64,000 nucleotides of DNA from Telmatospirillum sp. J64-1 (GTDB lineage Bacteria > Pseudomonadota > Alphaproteobacteria > Rhodospirillales > Magnetospirillaceae): the NCBI RefSeq assembly GCF_006980715.1, contig NZ_SBHN01000002.1:124001-188000 (forward strand), read 5' to 3'. This document shows, piece after piece, positions 8,931-17,134 of the stretch (the first letter of the stretch is position 1; the number at the start of each line of letters is the position of its first letter). Under the pieces are notes generated by a model. That model saw nothing but the letters and a program-made list of their open reading frames with translations, did not search any database and was not told the origin of the DNA. Made by a program: the position numbers and the translations under genes.

Positions 8931-9617
8931 ATGACTTTCGCAAAGCCAGAGGATATTCGGGCCGTCCTGTTTGACGCCTATGGCACCCTGTTCGACCTGG
9001 GGGCCATGATCGATGTCTGCCGCAACGGCGCCGGAGACAAGGCTCCGGCGCTGCTCGACCTATGGCGGCGTAAACAGCTGGAATATTCCTGGCTTCGCAG
9101 CCTGATGGGGCGTTTCCAGGATTTCTGGCATGTCACCGGCGAGGCGCTGGACTACGCCCTGGAAACCCACGGCCTGAAGAATCCCGCCTTCCGCGCCAGC
9201 CTGATGCAGCTTTGGCTTCGCCCCAAGGCCTATGACGATGCCGCCGGCTGCTTGCAGCGCATCACGGCCAGCGGCAGGAAAACGGCCATTCTTTCAAATG
9301 GTTCCAAGACCATGCTGACGGCCGGGGTGAAATCAGCCGATCTCTACGACCTGCTCGATGTCAGGCTGAGCGTCGACAATCTGGGCATCTACAAGCCCCA
9401 TCCTTCCGTCTATGAGATGGCGGCCAATGCCCTGGACCTGCCGCCCAAGCAGATCGCCATGGTCTCGGCCAATGGCTGGGATGTCGCCGGTGCGGCTTTC
9501 TTCGGCTTCCATGCCATCTGGGTCAATCGCCAGGGCATCCAGCCCGAACGCCTTCCCGCCGGCCCGGACCATGTGGTCAGCGGCCTTACCGACATTCCCC
9601 CCCTTCTCGGTCTCTGA
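8931..9617 (+). CDS. haloacid dehalogenase-like hydrolase, type II (L-2-haloacid dehalogenase family)
   Basis: The 228-residue protein has the type II HAD pattern: FDAYGTLFDLGAM with nucleophilic Asp about 15, a helical cap with RRKQLEYSWLRSLMG, TAILSNGSKTML, KPHPSVYEMA with the motif-III Lys, and VSANGWDVAGAAFFGF with the loop-4 residues. These are typical of (S)-2-haloacid dehalogenases, though physiological substrates of chromosomal members are often unknown. The start is an ATG with GAGG close upstream, overlapping the slt stop region. Its stop is one base before the dehydratase ATG, which suggests translational coupling of the two. Confidence 0.85.
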   Translation: MTFAKPEDIRAVLFDAYGTLFDLGAMIDVCRNGAGDKAPALLDLWRRKQLEYSWLRSLMGRFQDFWHVTGEALDYALETHGLKNPAFRASLMQLWLRPKAYDDAAGCLQRITASGRKTAILSNGSKTMLTAGVKSADLYDLLDVRLSVDNLGIYKPHPSVYEMAANALDLPPKQIAMVSANGWDVAGAAFFGFHAIWVNRQGIQPERLPAGPDHVVSGLTDIPPLLGL

Positions 9618-9618
9618 C

Positions 9619-10590
9619 ATGCCCCCTGACTACAACGACATCCTCGCCGCTTCGGAACGCCTTTCCGGCCATGCCGTCGCTACGCCTGTACTGGAAAGCC
9701 CGGACCTGAATGACCTGATCGGCGGGCGGCTGCTGGTCAAGGCCGAGATGCTGCAACTCACCGGCTCCTTCAAGTTCCGCGGCGCCTTCAACAAGCTCTC
9801 GCAACTGACGGAAAAAGAAAGAAAATCCGGCGTTGTCGCCTATTCCTCGGGGAATCATGCCCAGGGTGTGGCGGCGGCGGCGAAGATGCTGGGCATTCCG
9901 GCGGTGATCGTCATGCCTGCCGACGCTCCCGCCATGAAGATCGCCAATACCCGCGCCTATGGCGCCAAGGTCGTGCTCTATGACCGCTGGACGGAAAGCC
10001 GCGAAGCCATCGGCGGGCGCATCGCCGAGGAACGCGGCAGCGTCCTCGTCAAGCCCTTCGACGACCCGGACATCATCGCCGGGCAAGGCACCAGCGGCCT
10101 GGAACTGGCGCGCCAGGCCAAGGCCCTGGGGGCCGGTCTGGATGCGGTGCTCGTCCCCGTCTCGGGCGGTGGGCTGGTCGCCGGCGTGGCTTTGGCAGTG
10201 AAGGCCGAATTCCCGAAAGCCGAGATCTATGGCGTGGAGCCGGAAGGCTTCGATGACCTGCGCCGCTCCCTCGAGGCCGGACAGCGCGTCGCCAATGACG
10301 GCCAATCCCGCTCTTTCTGCGATGCCTTGATGGCCCCCATGCCGGGGGAAATCACCTTCCCCATCCATCAGCGCTTCTTGTCCGGCGGCCTTGCCGTCTC
10401 GGACGCCGAGGTCTCCCAGGCCATGAAGCTGGCCTTCGAGCGCCTGAAGCTGGTGGTCGAGCCGGGCGGGGCCGTCGCCCTGGCCGCCGTCCTGAACGGT
10501 CGCATCGACTGCCGGGGCCGCACAATCGCCGTCATCTGTTCCGGAGGCAATGTGGACAGCGCCACTTTCGCCCGGGCGATCGCTGGCTGA
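9619..10590 (+). CDS. threonine/serine dehydratase (PLP fold type II)
   Basis: A catabolic threonine/serine dehydratase-like or serine-racemase-like enzyme of 323 residues without the regulatory ACT domain of IlvA. The PLP lysine is K52 in LTGSFKFRGAFNKL. The glycine-rich phosphate-binding loop is PVSGGGLVAGVAL, and YSSGNHAQGVAAAAKMLG carries the Asn stacking on PLP. The C-terminus ends AVICSGGNVDS. I start at the ATG at 9619, one base after the HAD stop; an in-frame extension into that gene is a shadow. Substrate could be threonine, serine or a hydroxyaspartate, which motifs alone do not settle. It converges with the M23 peptidase. Confidence 0.88.
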   Translation: MPPDYNDILAASERLSGHAVATPVLESPDLNDLIGGRLLVKAEMLQLTGSFKFRGAFNKLSQLTEKERKSGVVAYSSGNHAQGVAAAAKMLGIPAVIVMPADAPAMKIANTRAYGAKVVLYDRWTESREAIGGRIAEERGSVLVKPFDDPDIIAGQGTSGLELARQAKALGAGLDAVLVPVSGGGLVAGVALAVKAEFPKAEIYGVEPEGFDDLRRSLEAGQRVANDGQSRSFCDALMAPMPGEITFPIHQRFLSGGLAVSDAEVSQAMKLAFERLKLVVEPGGAVALAAVLNGRIDCRGRTIAVICSGGNVDSATFARAIAG

Positions 10591-10596
10591 GCGGGA

Positions 10597-11739
10597 TCAG
10601 GAACGGGACGAGGCGGATATGAAGTTTATGGGGTCGCGGGGAATGCCGTGCACCACCACTTCGTAGTGAAGATGCGGAGCCGTGCTGCGGCCGGTATTGC
10701 CAAGCAGGCCGATGCGGTCGCCCTTGCTGACCCGCTGACCCGGCATCACATACATTCTGTCCAGATGGCTGAAGCGGGTGACCACGCCATTGCCGTGGTC
10801 GATTTCGATCAGACGGCCCCAGCCTGAATAATAGCCGGCGGTAATGACCTTGCCGGCGGCGGTCGCATAGACCGGTGTCCGCCGGGGGGCCCAGAGATCG
10901 ATGCCGGTATGAAGGGCGCGGGTGCGGCGGAAGGGATCGCTGCGCAGACCATAGTGACTGGTGATCGTGTATTGCTCCAGCGGCGATCCCAAGGGCAGCG
11001 ACTCAAGCAGGGACGACAGACCGTCCCAGCGCTCGACATGCAATTGCAGCAGAGCCAGCACTGCCGTCGGGTCGGCCGACAATTCGTCCCAGCGCGGCAG
11101 GTTGAACGGCAACGGCACGAAGCCGCGCCCCAGGGGCTCCACATTCACCAACGGGCCGCCCTGCCCGATCCGCAGCCGCCCTTCGAGAAAATCCCTGGGG
11201 TCCAATCCTGTTGCAGCGATGGTGCGTTGCAGATCGTTGATGGTCCCTTCGGCCAGCGAACCGAACTGACTGAGGACTTGGCGCTTGCCGTATTCCATCC
11301 CCTTGAGCAAGGCTTCCACCGTCTCCACACGCTGGCGTCGCTTGGGAAGGGCCCAATAATCGACACTCTGTCGCATCTCCAGGGGATCAAGCCAAGTGGA
11401 GGCCACCTCTCCCCGGACCGCCAGCCCCTGGAGCCGCCGCTCCATCCTGCCCAACTGGTCGTGCAGGATCAGCCCCGGCTTGTCGATGGGCATGGGCAGC
11501 CGTCCCCGCACCGTCATGATCCGTTCGCGCAGGACATTGGTTTCCCAGGTCACCTGGTCCAGGCGCTGGCGCAGCTGGGCGATATCGGTGTCATGGGTGG
11601 TGATGGCGACTTCGCGGTGATGGGCAATGATGGACGCAGGCACACATCCCGTAAGGATAATCGCAAGGGCGGTGGCAAGAACCCGAATATCCGGAAGCCT
11701 TCCCAACGTCCTACCGATCGGTGGCTGTGACCCGCGCAT
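10597..11739 (-). CDS. M23-family metallopeptidase (LytM domain), probable envelope protein
   Basis: A 380-residue peptidoglycan endopeptidase-like or division-regulating protein. The start at 11739 has GGAG five bases upstream. The N-terminus has a hydrophobic stretch VLATALAIILTGC ending in a possible lipobox, although the leader before it is long. Coiled-coil sequence follows (DTDIAQLRQRLDQ). The C-terminal M23 domain is complete: HYGLRSDPFRR, ALHTGIDLWAPR with the zinc His and Asp, GNGVVTRFSHLDR, and PHLHYEVVVHG with the second HxH. The catalytic residues are all present, so it may be active, unlike EnvC-type activators. The lipoprotein call is inference. Confidence 0.85.
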   Translation of the reverse strand: MRGSQPPIGRTLGRLPDIRVLATALAIILTGCVPASIIAHHREVAITTHDTDIAQLRQRLDQVTWETNVLRERIMTVRGRLPMPIDKPGLILHDQLGRMERRLQGLAVRGEVASTWLDPLEMRQSVDYWALPKRRQRVETVEALLKGMEYGKRQVLSQFGSLAEGTINDLQRTIAATGLDPRDFLEGRLRIGQGGPLVNVEPLGRGFVPLPFNLPRWDELSADPTAVLALLQLHVERWDGLSSLLESLPLGSPLEQYTITSHYGLRSDPFRRTRALHTGIDLWAPRRTPVYATAAGKVITAGYYSGWGRLIEIDHGNGVVTRFSHLDRMYVMPGQRVSKGDRIGLLGNTGRSTAPHLHYEVVVHGIPRDPINFISASSRS

Positions 11740-11922
11740 GTCAACTCCACTTCTGCCTGCTTCGATCATGTACGAAACAGACGAATTTGATCGACCTCTC
11801 TAAAGGGCGCATCGACTGGAGAAAATGGCGCTCTCATGTGGCTAGTGCTAATGTCGCGCCGTCAAAGCGAAGATAGCGAATTCGGATATGACCGCCACGA
11901 AAATGAGGAGAGAAGGCGTCAG

Positions 11923-12426
11923 ATGTTCCCCGACCGACAGCCCGTCCATCTGCCAGTCTGGCACCCGGCCTTCCTGATCGCCACTTGGTTCGGCTCAGGC
12001 CGCCTGCCCGGAGCGCCGGGAACCTGGGGCTCCCTGGCCGCCCTCCCCGTGGCTTGGCTGATCGTCTGGTGGGGCGGCCATGCCGCCTTGGCCGTCGGCG
12101 TCGTGGTCACCTTCCTGGCGGGATGGTGGGCCTCGGAAATCTATGTGCAGCGGAGCGGGCTGGAGGACCCCGGTGCCATCGTCATCGACGAGGTCTCCGG
12201 GCAATGGCTGGTCCTGCTGCTGGCCGGTCTCGACCCGCTGCATTACCTGATCGGTTTCGTCCTTTTCCGTATCGCCGATATCATCAAGCCCTGGCCGGCC
12301 AGCTTGGCGGACCGGCGCATCAAAGGCGGCCTGGGGGTCATGGTCGACGACATGCTGGCCGCCGTCTACGCCGCCATCGCCCTCTATTTCATCGTGGGCT
12401 GGATCGATCCCTGGAGGATGACATGA
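11923..12426 (+). CDS. pgpA: phosphatidylglycerophosphatase A
   Basis: Removes the terminal phosphate from phosphatidylglycerophosphate to make phosphatidylglycerol in the inner membrane. I start at the ATG at 11923 (MFPDRQPVHLPV) because AAGG lies six bases upstream; the frame stays open to 11836 but adds 29 residues foreign to the family. The 167-residue product has GSGRLPGAPGTWGSLAAL, the acidic IVIDEVSGQW motif, FRIADIIKPWPA and GGLGVMVDDMLAAVYA, all characteristic, with several membrane segments. Its stop overlaps the cinA start (ATGA), so the pair is translationally coupled. Confidence 0.95.
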   Translation: MFPDRQPVHLPVWHPAFLIATWFGSGRLPGAPGTWGSLAALPVAWLIVWWGGHAALAVGVVVTFLAGWWASEIYVQRSGLEDPGAIVIDEVSGQWLVLLLAGLDPLHYLIGFVLFRIADIIKPWPASLADRRIKGGLGVMVDDMLAAVYAAIALYFIVGWIDPWRMT

Positions 12427-12914
12427 ATATTCCACGAGAAGTCATTGATCAGGCTGCCGAATTGATCAACCGTTGCAGCGCGGCAGGCTATATGGTCGCC
12501 ACCGCCGAATCCTGCACCGGCGGCCTGATCGGCGCGGCCTTGACCGCCGTCTCCGGTTCCTCCGCCGTCTATGATCGCGGCTTCGTCACCTATTCCAATC
12601 AGGCGAAGCAGGACATGCTGGGCGTTCCGGCCGGAATGATCGCGGCAGAGGGAGCCGTCAGCAAGGAGGTGGCCTGCGCCATGGCCCAAGGCGCCCTGGA
12701 GCGCAGCCAGGCCACCCTCTCCGTCGCCGTCACAGGGATAGCGGGGCCGGGCGGCGGCACCCTTGAGAAGCCGGTCGGGCTCGTTCATCTGGCGGCCGCC
12801 CACCGGGACGGCAAGCTGCTGCACCGGCGGGAGGTCTTCCCCGGCGACCGCGATGCCGTGCGCGAACAGACCCTGCGGGTCGCCCTGGCGATGATGACGG
12901 AACTGGCGGAATAG
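12423..12914 (+). CDS. cinA: CinA-family nicotinamide-nucleotide amidohydrolase (PncC-type)
   Basis: The 163-residue protein is the stand-alone C-terminal CinA domain, which deamidates NMN back to nicotinate mononucleotide in NAD recycling. Motifs are TAESCTGGLIGAALTAVSG with the catalytic Ser/Thr region, YDRGFVTYSNQAKQDMLGV, GAVSKEVACAMAQGA and VAVTGIAGPGGGT. The N-terminal MoCF domain of long CinA proteins is absent, as in E. coli PncC. The ATG overlaps the pgpA stop by four bases. It converges with the ratA-like gene, with 16 bases between stops. Confidence 0.92.
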   Translation: MNIPREVIDQAAELINRCSAAGYMVATAESCTGGLIGAALTAVSGSSAVYDRGFVTYSNQAKQDMLGVPAGMIAAEGAVSKEVACAMAQGALERSQATLSVAVTGIAGPGGGTLEKPVGLVHLAAAHRDGKLLHRREVFPGDRDAVREQTLRVALAMMTELAE

Positions 12915-12930
12915 GACGGAGAAGGCCGCG

Positions 12931-13398
12931 TCAGCTTCCCGACGTGGCGCCGGGGCGGCCGTCGGGACCGTAAAGCTGGCGGGCGCGTTTCTCGAAAGCC
13001 GAAACCATCAGGCGCACGGCTTCGTTGAACAAGGCCCCCATGATGCTTTGCAGGATCCGCGAGCGGAACTCGAAATCCACATAGAAATCGATGACCGTGC
13101 CGCCATCCTGGCCGGGCTCGAAGATCCAGTGGTTGTTCAGGTACTTGAACGGACCCTCGGCATAGGTCACGTCGATCCTCTTCGCCTCGGGATCGAGCAC
13201 CACTTTCGAGGTGAAGCGTTCCCGCACCATCTTGAAGCCGATCATCAGGTCGGCCCAGATGGTGTTGCCCTCGCGGCGGCGGATGCGGGCCGCCACGCAC
13301 CAGGGCAGGAACTCGGGATAACGCTCGATATCCGCGACCATGTCGAAGAGCTGCTGCGGCGTATAAGGCAGCGGGCGCCGTTCGGCGTGTGTGGGCAT
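12931..13398 (-). CDS. RatA/COQ10-like START-domain protein (ubiquinone-binding)
   Basis: A 155-residue coenzyme Q-binding COQ10/RatA family protein. I start at the ATG at 13398 (MPTHAERRPLPY), the usual N-terminus of alphaproteobacterial members; the frame remains open for 22 more codons into lipA. Family features are LFDMVADIERYPEFLPWCVAA, NTIWADLMIGFK, the YLNNHWIFEP strand and the C-terminal helix ending FEKRARQLYG. COQ10 proteins chaperone ubiquinone for respiration. The E. coli relative RatA was described as a toxin acting on 70S assembly, so the product name is open. It follows lipA by seven bases, a conserved linkage. Confidence 0.85.
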   Translation of the reverse strand: MPTHAERRPLPYTPQQLFDMVADIERYPEFLPWCVAARIRRREGNTIWADLMIGFKMVRERFTSKVVLDPEAKRIDVTYAEGPFKYLNNHWIFEPGQDGGTVIDFYVDFEFRSRILQSIMGALFNEAVRLMVSAFEKRARQLYGPDGRPGATSGS

Positions 13399-13405
13399 TC
13401 CTGTA

Positions 13406-14344
13406 TTAACCAGCCAAGCTGCGCCGACGCGCTTCCTGCAGGGCAGCGAAGTCACGGTCGGCATGATAGGACGACCGCGTCATAGGAGTGGCGGCCACCA
13501 GGAGGAAGCCCTTGGAGCGCGCCACATTGCGATATTCCGCGAATTCGTCGGGCGTGACGAAGCGGTCGATGGGGGCGTGCTTGGGCGTCGGCTGGAGATA
13601 CTGGCCGATGGTCAGGAAATCCACATTGGCGGCGCGCAGGTCGTCCATGACCTGATAGACTTCTTCCTTGGTCTCGCCCAGACCGACCATGATCCCCGAC
13701 TTGGTGAAGACTTCCGGATTGGCCTTCTTCACGTCGTCGAGCAGGCGCAACGAGTTGAAATAGCGCGCACCGGGACGGATGGAGGGATAGAGACGCGGTA
13801 CCGTTTCCAGATTGTGATTGAAGACGTCCGGACGGGCGGCGGCGATGCGCTTCCAGGTCAGGTCCGGGTCCTTGCGCAGGAAATCGGGAGTCAGGATCTC
13901 GATGGTGGTGCCCGGCGCGGTCTCGCGGATACGCTCGATGCTGCGCACGAAATGGTTCGCCCCGCCGTCTTCCAGGTCGTCGCGGTCCACCGAGGTGATG
14001 ACGACATGCTTCAGCCCCATCTGGCCCACCGCGATGGCCAGATTCTCCGGCTCCATCGGGTCCAGCCCCTTGGGCTTGCCGGTCGCGACATTGCAGAAGG
14101 CGCAGGCCCGGGTGCAGATGTCACCCAGGATCATGACGGTGGCATGCTTCTTCGACCAGCATTCCCCGATATTCGGGCAGGCCGCTTCCTCGCAGACCGT
14201 ATGCAGGTTGCGCTCGCGCATCAACTGTCGGGTCTCGCCATATTCCTTCGAGGTCGGCGCCTTGACCCTGATCCAGTCGGGTTTGGGCACGCGCGGGCTG
14301 TCGGGATTCTTGGCTTTTTCGGGATGGCGCAGCTGATGGGTCAC
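13406..14344 (-). CDS. lipA: lipoyl synthase
   Basis: A radical SAM enzyme that inserts two sulfurs into octanoyl chains on lipoyl domains. Both cluster motifs are intact in the 312-residue protein: the auxiliary [12 protein letters not shown] and the radical [19 protein letters not shown], the C-terminal RSSYHAD and [11 protein letters not shown] are typical. It starts with GTG at 14344 and has no strong ribosome site. It lies just after the pdhABC-lpdA operon, whose E2 and E1-beta need lipoylation, but a terminator (14375-14400) separates them, so lipA expression depends on read-through or its own promoter. Confidence 0.97.
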   Translation of the reverse strand: MTHQLRHPEKAKNPDSPRVPKPDWIRVKAPTSKEYGETRQLMRERNLHTVCEEAACPNIGECWSKKHATVMILGDICTRACAFCNVATGKPKGLDPMEPENLAIAVGQMGLKHVVITSVDRDDLEDGGANHFVRSIERIRETAPGTTIEILTPDFLRKDPDLTWKRIAAARPDVFNHNLETVPRLYPSIRPGARYFNSLRLLDDVKKANPEVFTKSGIMVGLGETKEEVYQVMDDLRAANVDFLTIGQYLQPTPKHAPIDRFVTPDEFAEYRNVARSKGFLLVAATPMTRSSYHADRDFAALQEARRRSLAG

Positions 14345-14374
14345 GACGGCACCGAAACTAAGAGAAAAAGGAGG

Positions 14375-14400
14375 CCCCGGCCGGAAGAAACCGGCCGGGG
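14375..14400 (-). terminator. Rho-independent terminator after lpdA
   Basis: CCCCGGCCGG (14375-14384) and CCGGCCGGGG (14391-14400) form a perfect 10-bp stem with a 6-base loop. On the minus strand the stem is followed after CCTCC by TTTTTCTC. It begins 11 bases after the lpdA stop and ends about 30 bases before the lipA start, so it should reduce expression of lipA relative to pdhABC-lpdA. Confidence 0.8.
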
Positions 14401-14411
14401 ATCATGCTTAC

Positions 14412-15812
14412 TCAAAAATGGATGGCACGACCGAAGGCGTCAAGCACGGACTCATGCATCATCTCCGAGAGGGTCGGATGCGGGAAGACCGTATGCATCA
14501 GTTCGGCTTCCGTCGTCTCCAGGGTCTTGGCGATGCCATAGCCCTGGATCAGTTCGGTCACCTCGGCGCCGATCATATGCGCGCCCAGCAATTCGCCGGT
14601 CTTGGCATCGATCACCGTCTTGACCAGGCCCTCGGCCTCGCCGAGCGCAATGGCCTTGCCGTTGCCGATGAAGGGGAAGCGGCCGACCTTGACCTGGTAG
14701 CCCAGTTCCTTGGCCTTGGCTTCCGACAGGCCGACGCTGGCGATCTGCGGATGGCAGTAGGTGCAGCCCGGGATGTTGCGGATGTTGAGCGGATGCACAT
14801 CGGGCAGGCCCACGATCTTCTCGACGCAGATCACGCCTTCATGGCTGGCCTTGTGGGCTAGCCACGGCCCCTGCACCAGATCGCCGATGGCATAGACGCC
14901 GGGCTCGCCGGTTTCCAGCCATTCGTTGACCACCACATGGGTCTTCTCGACCTTCACCGCGGTGTTCTCGAGGCCGATATTCTCGACATTGCCGACGATG
15001 CCCACGGCCAGAATCACCCGGTCCACCGTGACCTGCTGTGCCTTGCCGCCGGTCTCGATGGTGACGGTGACGTTGTCGGCGCCCTTGTCCAGCTTCTTGA
15101 CCGTCGCGCCGGTGATGATCTTCATGCCCTGCTTTTCGAAGGCCTTGCGGGCGAAAGCCGAGATTTCCTCATCCTCGGCGGGCACCACGCGATCCATCAC
15201 CTCGACCACCGTCACATCGACGCCGAACTCGTTGTAGAAGCTGGCGAATTCGATGCCGATGGCGCCCGAGCCGACGACCAGCAGCGACTTCGGCATGGTT
15301 TTCGGAACCATCGCCTCGCGATAGGTCCAGACCAGCTTGCCGTCCGGCTCCAGGCCCGGTAGCACGCGGGCACGGGCACCGGTCGCCAGGATGATGTTCT
15401 TGGCCTGGATGTCGGCCACGGCCTTGCCGTCCTTCTCGACGGCGATCTTGCCCTTGCCGGCAAGGCGGCCATGGCCGTCGAAGACCTCGACCTTGTTCTT
15501 CTTCAGCAGGCTCTTGACGCCCGAATTGAGCTGCTTGGCCACGCCGCGCGAACGCTGAACGATCTTGTCCAGGTCGAAGGACAGGCCCTGGGTCGACAGC
15601 CCATAGGACGCCGCATGCTTCATGTTGCGATAGACCTCGGCCGAACGCAGCAGCGCCTTGGTCGGGATGCAGCCCCAGTTGAGGCAGATCCCGCCCAGAT
15701 GCTCGCGCTCGACCAGCGCCGTCTTCATGCCCAGCTGGGCAGCGCGGATGGCGGCGACATAGCCGCCGGGGCCGCCGCCGATGACGACGAGGTCAAAGGA
15801 AGTGTTCGACAT
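14412..15812 (-). CDS. lpdA: dihydrolipoyl dehydrogenase (E3 of pyruvate dehydrogenase)
   Basis: Reoxidises dihydrolipoamide on E2 with FAD and passes electrons to NAD. The 466-residue protein shows the FAD Rossmann motif VVIGGGPGGYVAAIRAAQLG at the N-terminus, the redox disulfide GGICLNWGCIPTKALL at about residues 41-56, the NAD motif VVGSGAIGIEFASFY, a second FAD motif VYAIGDLVQGPWLAHKA, and the C-terminal HTVFPHPTLSEMM with the catalytic His. Placement as the last gene of pdhA-pdhB-pdhC-lpdA, 12 bases after pdhC, identifies it as the PDH-dedicated E3. Confidence 0.96.
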   Translation of the reverse strand: MSNTSFDLVVIGGGPGGYVAAIRAAQLGMKTALVEREHLGGICLNWGCIPTKALLRSAEVYRNMKHAASYGLSTQGLSFDLDKIVQRSRGVAKQLNSGVKSLLKKNKVEVFDGHGRLAGKGKIAVEKDGKAVADIQAKNIILATGARARVLPGLEPDGKLVWTYREAMVPKTMPKSLLVVGSGAIGIEFASFYNEFGVDVTVVEVMDRVVPAEDEEISAFARKAFEKQGMKIITGATVKKLDKGADNVTVTIETGGKAQQVTVDRVILAVGIVGNVENIGLENTAVKVEKTHVVVNEWLETGEPGVYAIGDLVQGPWLAHKASHEGVICVEKIVGLPDVHPLNIRNIPGCTYCHPQIASVGLSEAKAKELGYQVKVGRFPFIGNGKAIALGEAEGLVKTVIDAKTGELLGAHMIGAEVTELIQGYGIAKTLETTEAELMHTVFPHPTLSEMMHESVLDAFGRAIHF

Positions 15813-15824
15813 GCCATGGCCCCC

Positions 15825-17123
15825 TTACAGCAGCATGGTCAGCGGATCTTCGATGAGCTGCTTCAGCGCCGCCAGATATTCGGCGCCGACAGCCCCATCG
15901 ACCGCGCGATGGTCCACGGACAATGTCGCGGTCATCATCGTAGCGATGGCCAGGGCACCGTCCTTGACGATCGGACGCTGCTCGCCCGCGCCGACGGCCA
16001 GGATGCAGGCCTGCGGCGGGTTGATGATGGCGGCGAAGTTGTTGATGCCGTACATGCCCAGATTCGAGATGGTGAAGCCGCCGCCCTGGTATTCCTCGGG
16101 CTTCAGCTTGCCTTCGCGGGCACGGGCGGCCAGGCTCTTGATCTCGTTGGAGATGGCGGCCAGGCCCTTCTGGTCGGCATTCTTGATGACCGGGGTGATC
16201 AGGCCCGCAGGCGTGGCCACGGCGACCGAGATATCGACTTCCTCGTAGACCCGCATCGCCGTGTCCGTCCAGGAGACGTTGGCAGCAGGCACCTTGCGCA
16301 GGGCCAGGGCCGAGGCGCGGATGATGAAGTCGTTGACCGACAGCTTGTAGGCATCCGAACGGCCGTTGAGGTCCTTGCGTAGGGCCATCAGCGCGTCGAG
16401 ATTGCAGTCGATGGTCAGGTAGAAATGCGGCACGTCGCGCTTGGATTCCGACAGGCGGCGCGCAATGGTCTTGCGCATGCCGGAATGCGGCACTTCGTGG
16501 AACTTGGGGCCGAATTCCGGCACCGGAGCGGGCGCCGGAGCCGCCGGCTTGGCAGCCTGCGGAGCGGCGGCGGCAGCCGGAGCAGCCTTGGCCGTTCCTT
16601 CGGCCTTGGCCTTCTCGACATCGGCCTTGACGATACGGCCATGGGGGCCGGAGCCCTTCAGTGCCGCCAGGTCGAGGCCGGCTTCCTTGGCGATGCGCCG
16701 GGCCAGCGGCGAGGCGAAGATGCGCGCGCCGCCATGGCCACCGCTGCGAGCCGCCGGCTGAGGCGCTGCCGCCTGAGCGGAAACGGCCGCCTCGGAGGCT
16801 GCCGGCTGGGAAGAGCCGGCCTCGGCCGGAGCGGGGGCAGCCTTCGCCTTGCCGGCGCCTTCCAGGGCCGAGGCGTCCTCGCCTTCTTCCAGCAGCAGGG
16901 CGATGAGTTCGTTGACGGCCACGCCCTCGGTGCCTTCCGGCACCAGGATCTTGCCGATCACGCCCTCGTCCACGGCTTCGAATTCCATGGTCGCCTTATC
17001 GGTCTCGATCTCGGCGATGACATCGCCCGAGGAGACCTGATCGCCTTCCTTCTTGTGCCACTTGGCCAGCTTCCCCTCGCTCATGGTCGGCGAGAGAGCC
17101 GGCATCAAAATCTCAATCGGCAT
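15825..17123 (-). CDS. pdhC: dihydrolipoyllysine acetyltransferase (E2 of pyruvate dehydrogenase)
   Basis: The core acetyltransferase of the PDH complex. The order in 432 residues is one N-terminal lipoyl domain with the lipoylated lysine in ETDKATMEF (about residue 43), an Ala/Pro-rich flexible linker, a peripheral subunit-binding domain ([15 protein letters not shown] ... [13 protein letters not shown]), a second Ala/Pro linker, and the catalytic domain with [16 protein letters not shown] and the terminal [17 protein letters not shown] motif holding the catalytic His and Asp. One lipoyl domain only, as usual in alphaproteobacteria, where E1-beta carries another. It lies between pdhB and lpdA with 11- and 12-base gaps. 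Confidence 0.96.
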   Translation of the reverse strand: MPIEILMPALSPTMSEGKLAKWHKKEGDQVSSGDVIAEIETDKATMEFEAVDEGVIGKILVPEGTEGVAVNELIALLLEEGEDASALEGAGKAKAAPAPAEAGSSQPAASEAAVSAQAAAPQPAARSGGHGGARIFASPLARRIAKEAGLDLAALKGSGPHGRIVKADVEKAKAEGTAKAAPAAAAAPQAAKPAAPAPAPVPEFGPKFHEVPHSGMRKTIARRLSESKRDVPHFYLTIDCNLDALMALRKDLNGRSDAYKLSVNDFIIRASALALRKVPAANVSWTDTAMRVYEEVDISVAVATPAGLITPVIKNADQKGLAAISNEIKSLAARAREGKLKPEEYQGGGFTISNLGMYGINNFAAIINPPQACILAVGAGEQRPIVKDGALAIATMMTATLSVDHRAVDGAVGAEYLAALKQLIEDPLTMLL

Positions 17124-17134
17124 CTCGTTCCCCT

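Noticed and set aside
12423-12914. Competence-induced role for the CinA-like gene
   Set aside because: Only the amidohydrolase domain is present, without the N-terminal domain of competence-linked CinA; the pgpA pairing fits the housekeeping PncC function.
16500-16860. Low-complexity GC-rich repeats as a DNA repeat element
   Set aside because: They encode the Ala/Pro-rich linkers between domains of the E2 subunit, so coding explains them.
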